DNA from: Paragonimus westermani
Taxonomy: Eukaryota > Platyhelminthes > Trematoda > Plagiorchiida > Troglotrematidae
Direction: 5' to 3'
DNA: 64,000 nt
NCBI GenBank assembly: GCA_008508345.1
Contig: QNGE01000907.1
Location: 62,001 to 126,000, forward strand
Positions 58,566 to 64,000 of this stretch are shown piece by piece. The first letter of the stretch is position 1, and each line of letters opens with the position of its first letter. Both the position numbers and the translations under genes were made by a program. The notes under the pieces were generated by a model that did not search any database, was not told where the DNA came from, and saw only the letters and a program-made list of their open reading frames with translations.

Positions 58566-59202
58566 AAAAAGTCAGCTGTCAGAAGTGGGTATTGGAAGTA
58601 TTTTCGCAGAAGAATTGGATGTCAGCTTGGCAGATCCACATTGTAGACTGATGATTATTATTCTCTGAACACCTTGGCAACCACTTGGGGGTTGAAAAAG
58701 GTTTCCCCTCAGGAACACATAGAAAGCGTTCAGAGCTTAGTTTTTCTATAACGACGCATGTATCTGAAAACAAAATTCATATTCTCGCGAGCTACCCGTA
58801 GGATTTTTGACTGTACCAGTTGGGCATTTTGACAGATTTTCTGCTTGCACCTGTTTCGTACAGAGCGAAAGGCTTCTAGCTATTTAGCTTACTTGTTAGC
58901 TCCTGCTCAGAAAAAAGGAGGACAACGTAATTCAAGAAAGCGACGTATGTCCCGCGGAAGAGGCGCATGAGAGGAGAAATTCCATAGTTTTTGAAGAATA
59001 AATGCCGCATCAGCTTCGTGATTGGCAGTTTTAAAGAAAAGGTAGATCAAGTTCATTGAGTCGGATGTAAGGCTGAGTGTGCTTAAGAACGCCCTTAGTG
59101 TTAGTCAGCTTTCTGGAAGTTTTGGAATGAAGTCTTTGTTACGGTGTTTTGGGGCCAGTAACAGATAAAGTCAAAGGTTAGTAGCATGTGGTCACTATGC
59201 CC

Positions 59203-59841
59203 CTACGGTTGTTTGATGACCACCCTATCTACCAGGTGACCCTCGTTCGTAATGACTATATCAAGCGAGGAGGGTGTCTGTCCTGGGCGATGCCTTGTAG
59301 GTAGATTGACATGCTGTGTCCAGGCTTTCTCATGGATCAACATTGCCAAGGGTTTCGAGAACCTGCAGCCACAGTCCTCATGAGAAGCCGCCATAGAGTT
59401 GAGTTTGGGTGCGTTGAAGTCACCTATAATAATAAGATGGTAGAAACGCTGGGTAGACGTGAGTCTGTCTAGGATAGCAAGAATGGCCTCGTCGTCGGAT
59501 ACACTACATGACGGCGAACGGTATATAATAACGGCCAAACGCATGTCATGTCTGTGAGGATGGAGTTTGATCCAGAGAGTGTCGCATTTCTCTGGGAAGG
59601 TAAATTCCTCCACGACAGCTGGAACTGGGGGCTTCTGACTTAGGGAAACGGTGCAGCCTCCCATGCGTCCATGGGAGAAGCCCGTCTGATACAAAGAATA
59701 ACCAGGGACATGCAGTTCATTATCACTGACATCCGCGGAAGGCCAGGTCTCTGTTAAAGCAAGAATGCGGGGGCTAGTTTCGTGGACCATCTGTCTGATT
59801 TCTGGTAGTTTGTTCAGAAGGCTCAGACAGTTGGTGTACAC
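59203..59841 (-). pseudogene. CR1-like apurinic-type endonuclease domain
   Basis: This is an open 212-codon stretch. Motifs in order are MYTNCLSLLNKLPEIR, ILALTETW (catalytic Glu), AVIIYRSP, IIIGDFNAP (catalytic Asp, Asn) and SLDIVITNE. It would nick target DNA to prime reverse transcription. It ends in a stop before the SDH box, and the stretch 59200-58565 linking it to RT has several stops. Confidence 0.82.
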
Positions 59842-60164
59842 GCACGGGAGGGCTACTTCCTCGTTCGGCTGGGTGCAAAAAGAGACAGAAGTGCACGAGG
59901 GAGAGCTCGGGAAAGTTGCCTTAGAAGTGACGGGGGTGCGTAACTGGCGGCATAGTTTTGTGAGCCCTCTTTGGGGGTGGCAGCCGTTTCGTCACAGCCT
60001 GGGGTTGTGGATGAGATGAGAATATAGGACGAAATGGCCTCGAGGCAGCCTGGGAGAGAGTCGCCGGAATGAGACATGTTTGGGCCATTTTTGATGCGGG
60101 GGGGATCCCAGCAGACTCACTGGGCTATAAAGCTTAGGGATAAAATATGTTATAACGGAAGTTT

Positions 60165-61186
60165 TTAAGGTGAGATGACCGGGGTGCTATAAGAGTGGTG
60201 GTCCTTCACACCTTTGGGATCTGCTCTCCCAGCCTCTTGCATATCCACAGGCGCTTGACTTTCCAAGGAGATGGGGGCAGTAGCCTCTGATGTGGGTTTT
60301 TGGGGTGGTCCATCCGAGGACATCGGTCCCCTCTCGACAACAGGGACACGGACTTTAACGCTAGCCTGGAGTTTGGGGTCAGCCCTGATGCACAACCATG
60401 TTTTAGCAAGCTTAGAGCGCTTCTGCCGCTCCTGCAACGAGTGATCTAGCGAGGCTGCTCTTCAGTTCAGCCTCTTTTTCCAGTACTTCTGTGCTAATTT
60501 TTGCGGGTAACGTCACAAGGAGTCCCAGTGACTTCTTGGTAGCTTTGGAACGAAATCTGCTAGCGGAAACCAGTTTTGTAGACTCTGGAGGAAAACAGGC
60601 GTTTAGCGCCGCTCTGGCTTGTTCCCCTGGTGAGAGAGTGGTCGGAAATCGTCCCCACAATAAAAGCATGTTCTCCCGGAGTGCTTTATCCTTCAGGCTC
60701 GTTGCGACTTTCTCACTTTGAGCAGTGAACAAAGCCACTGCCTTACGAGCAGCCGCAGCGCTGGAAGGGCAAGGGCAATGTACTCATTCAACGAGTTCAG
60801 TTCTGACTTCATGTCGGATAAAGCGCTCTGAGTATCAATCGGGGCTTTTTCTACCGTGGCTGTCTGTGCGCTCACATCCTTGAACGCCTTGCAGCCACGC
60901 TTGGACGCGTCTGATTTCTGCTCGCTCGGGGAGGCGAGTAGAGGATCCAACGTGGCCTTCAGCGGGGTGCAGCTATCTCCAAAGAGACAGCTCATACAAA
61001 TAAGTGGTATTTTGAAGAAGTGAGCAAGGCGTACTGGTCCTCTCTAAGGCCAGTACACTTAAAGTGGTACCAGTGTAGGCACGTCTGGCATTGCATACCG
61101 TTCTGAACGGTTATGCGGCAGCCGAAACGACCACAAGCACTCGATACCCCGGATCCACCAATGCTGCTGGATCTTGTGCGTGTCAT
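60165..61186 (-). pseudogene. CR1-like ORF1 with PHD-type zinc finger, frameshifted
   Basis: The first piece (61186-60992) carries a Cys/His finger: ACGRFGC, MQCQTC, HWYHFKC. The last Cys pair (MSC) falls in the next frame, starting at 60995. That second piece runs to 60693, followed by 60738-60412 and 60437-60165 in further frames. The later parts are Ser/Ala/Lys-rich with no catalytic motif. CR1 ORF1 proteins of this type bind RNA; that role is inferred from family knowledge. Confidence 0.7.
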
Positions 61187-61226
61187 TGTGTTATGGTCTG
61201 TGAGTGAAGATGGCAGCTGTTAATGG

Positions 61227-61482
61227 AAAGGAAACATGAGGCTAGAAAATAATACAGATACTATGAAACACAAATGAGACATTACGCAATGATTTATGCT
61301 ATTCGACAACGAATAGCAATGGTCGTGTATAATTTTTTGATGCACTGGGCATCAAAAGGAAACACGATGCTAGAGAATAATACAGATAATATCGAACACA
61401 AGTAATACAGTACGCGGTGAGTTATGCTATCCGACAAAGAATGACAGTGATCGTATATAATTTTTTGATGCACTGGGCACCA
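61227..61482 (-). repeat. Two tandem 128-bp units at the CR1 5' end
   Basis: Units 61227-61354 and 61355-61482 share AAAGGAAACA at the start, TAATACAGATA, ATTTATGCTATTCGACAA or its variant, and TATAATTTTTTGATGCACTG at the end. Similarity is roughly 85 % by eye. They lie just upstream of ORF1, like promoter monomers at the 5' ends of some non-LTR elements. Confidence 0.85.
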
Positions 61483-64000
61483 AGATAGCAAAAATATGAA
61501 TGGACAATTACAGCGGGGAAATTTAACCCAAATTCCGAGTTACCCGCGTTCAAGTGAGACGGTTTGCACTACGTATGGAAAACTTATTTTCTGATATTAT
61601 CCGCCTGATGGTAAAGACGGCCTCAATCTGTTGGAATCAGAGTCAAAGATTTCGGGCGTTGTATTCCGGCAACTTCGAAGGAACGCTGTGTTTGGTTCTA
61701 CTGTAAGTGTTCACGGTGTTGTCGAAGATCACTGATGGCATCAAGAAGATGGATGAGACACTGTTCAAAAAACAGTAGCCGGGCTCACCAAGTTTGTAGT
61801 GATGTAGGCAATCGAATGATAGAAATGACCAAGATATGGTAACACCGAAGAGCTTTAACGGTATTGGATGTCTACAAGGGGTATGCGTACGAATAAGAAG
61901 GAGGGTATATCAATATAATAGAACGACTCACTGACAGGCCAACGCCAGTTGAACTGAATAGGCCAACACCCGAGAGAAGGACTGTGCCAGTGGAAACAAC
62001 TAAATGAAGGCAGGGAGCGTTGTCACAGCATTTGTATCATACTCGCGGCCATCGCCCGACATTCGACACAGGCAGCCACGTCAACAATTATTGGGAGTAA
62101 AATTTTAGTGTTCACGGACACTAATTTAAGGTTCCCCAGTTATACGTGATAGATAAGAGACGCAAGCGAGTGAGACCTAGCACATAGTTTTCACGTTATG
62201 CTAGGCCCCGTAAAACACTAAACGATGCCCAAGCACGGGGAACGACTAAGGAGATTCTCGGTGCTGCTTACCGGCTCGGGAGCACTCCGGATCCATGTAC
62301 GATGCTATAAGTCCACAAAGACCAACAAGAAAAGAGAGGAACAAGCACGTTTGCACGTGGTGTTTGATCAGTAGCCAAAAGTCCTTGTGATCTCATGTCC
62401 AGTATGGGCTGATAATTTGGTAAGACTTTAACATATCACTTTTACATATCACTTCAAGGCTCACATCCACCTGCGAACGGAACCCTCCTGATCCACGTGA
62501 AGATGGACTGTGGCCAGCTATTTTGGATTCGGTCTGATTCACGTTGCATGGGTGACATGCAATCTGCTTGCTCTTGGTTTTGCAACTCCGAGATCCCGCA
62601 ATTGCAGGAGCACCGACGCCAGCAGTACTTAGCGAGCTCCCATCTCCGTACTTTCTTCCTTAGTGTCGAAACTGGTGGAGGAAATGTTTGTGCCTTAAGG
62701 TCCCGAGGGTAAGGAGTATACGAGTTGTACGGTTCACTTTTGAATTTTGAAGCTTGGTCGATCCAAGACCAAGAAGAACAAGCGACAACGCAGAGTTAAA
62801 ACGTGAGATGAACGGATGAACGCCAGATACATCTGGCAAGATGCGCATTACAAGTGGTTCAAAAGAAAGTGTTGCTTTTCACACTTTTGAAGAGCTAACG
62901 AACATTTAGATTCAAAGAACCGTCCCAATGTTCGCTTTTTCATTGTTCCTGATGCTGAGCTAGAATGAAACGTACCAAATTGTAGCGCTAGTTCCTGAAT
63001 TTTTACTCCCAGGGTTTCCCCAACCTTATGCTACCGTGAATCGGAAGTCGCAAGGAGAAAACGGTGAATCTGCAAACAAACTTTATTCATTGATTTACTC
63101 ACCGTTCACAACAGACTTCAACGTAACAATTGAGGGGTGCTAGGGAGCTGAAAGTGAGAGCACCTTGAGCACAACCGCACAGCAGCTGCCAGAGTGGAAG
63201 AGTGCGTCGACGGAAAATTCCAGTCGACCTTCAGAATTCAAACAAGAGTAAGGCTGGTTAAGCGGCGTTCCTAACGGTTATAGCTCAACATTGTTATCCT
63301 AGTGAATGTAACTCACAGGAGTAGAGATAGTGCGAATTCATTACACAGCTGAGAGAACAGCTGCGATACATATGCCGGCCCACTAACTTTGATGCTAGTG
63401 GTTTGTAGTAAATTTACATTTCCAAGGCGATGTGAACCAGCGTGGTGGTACTGGCAAGGGAACTCTCACGTCACGGGGAGTTTAGAATTTTGGGAACGTC
63501 GAAGGTGATCTCACTACAAAATCTAGTATTCCATAGGCCATATGTACCAGTGTGCCTTTTCGTCCGATCACTCTGATTAGGTGGTGGTATTGGCGGCAAA
63601 GCAATGGCATTTGGAAATTGCGATGTGATGGAAGATGTCTGCTCGAAAGCGGCTAGGGGCCTAGCCATAAAATGCAAAAGAAGTTTGAGGTTTCTTCGGC
63701 CATCCTAACGTAGGCTCCATTCAAACGATCGGTGTCAACGATGTGAAGAATGCACTGGCGCTAGAGTGTGTAGAAGTGGTACTTCCGTCAAATACATTTA
63801 AGGTACATTTGGGAAATTCACCGAAGCGGTCGTAGTGAACAATGTACGTTGGCAGACACGTGTATGCAACTGTGAAGATCCTCGGAAACGAACGCTTTAT
63901 GGCCATGCTTTCGTGTGTCCGGTGCCTAGAGGTGGTGCGTGCGCGATTGGAACAGTTTTACTTAGGAAGCATTGTACCGAAAGACGCTCGCAGCAAATAA
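61483..64000. other. No recognisable gene
   Basis: Upstream of the CR1 5' units. Frames reach 71 codons and match nothing I know. No copy of the window's other repeats is evident. Confidence 0.45.

Larger units (their letters stand above)
57106..61482 (-). mobile_element. CR1-like non-LTR retrotransposon, near full length
   Basis: On the minus strand: two tandem 5' units (61482-61227), ORF1 (61186-60165), endonuclease (59841-59203), RT (58565-57783) and C-terminus (57759-57106). The layout, PHD-type ORF1 and the C-terminal motif YRVIKYWNGLPPEIV fit the CR1 group. Frames are interrupted several times, but single domains remain open for 200-260 codons, so it is the youngest-looking element in the window. 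The 3' end after the TAA at 57108-57106 is not defined. Confidence 0.87.

Noticed and set aside
1..64000. CRISPR arrays, bacterial operons or defence islands
   Set aside because: No regularly spaced repeats, ribosome binding sites or compact gene strings; the content is eukaryotic intronic and transposon DNA.

Overview
This window is intron-rich, transposon-filled animal DNA, most likely from a digenean fluke. There are no operons or bacterial gene arrays. The evidence is one host gene with metazoan GT-AG introns of 2.7 to 12.4 kb, plus the mix of degraded retroelements around it: RTE-type and CR1-type non-LTR elements, Penelope-like elements with GIY-YIG endonucleases, a Ty3/Gypsy element resembling the CsRn1 group of flukes, and a tRNA-derived SINE. 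Base composition looks moderate by eye, less AT-rich than schistosomes, so a liver- or lung-fluke type genome fits better. The species cannot be named from this sequence alone.

The only host gene I can support is a complete cytosolic NAD-dependent glycerol-3-phosphate dehydrogenase (GPD1) on the minus strand. Five exons (52628-52732, 39962-40216, 34239-34427, 31365-31557, 22053-22363) join with canonical splice sites into exactly 1053 nt, giving 350 residues plus a TAA stop. About 97 % of the 30.7 kb locus is intron.

Layout. 1-7.99 kb: no recognisable gene, one diverged SINE relic near 5.2 kb. 7.99-9.42 kb: Penelope relic (minus). 9.4-17.05 kb: nothing recognised. 17.05-18.31 kb: RT relic (plus) split by a SINE. 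18.59-18.89 kb: RTE 3' end (plus). 19.25-19.62 kb: Penelope C-terminus (plus). 22.05-52.73 kb: GPD1. Its intron 4 holds a near full-length RTE element (23.95-27.26 kb) and an inverted pair of an unnamed repeat. Intron 3 holds RTE and Penelope fragments. Intron 2 holds a SINE, an (AAC)n tract with an N, and an RTE scrap. Intron 1 holds a SINE, several RTE pieces including a perfect 351-bp inverted duplication ending at an N, tandem SINE pieces, and a CR1 relic. 52.87-53.6 kb: a second CR1 relic just upstream of exon 1. 53.82-56.99 kb: degenerate Ty3/Gypsy gag-pol (minus). 57.1-61.48 kb: the best preserved CR1-like element (minus), with PHD-type ORF1, endonuclease, RT and two tandem 5' units. 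61.5-64 kb: nothing recognised.

I see no coherent new defence or biosynthetic system. The observations most worth a second look are the GPD1 start exon squeezed between two CR1 relics, the perfect inverted duplication at an assembly N, the permuted or tandem SINE arrangement, the unnamed inverted repeat pair, and the monomer-like tandem 5' end of the CR1 element.
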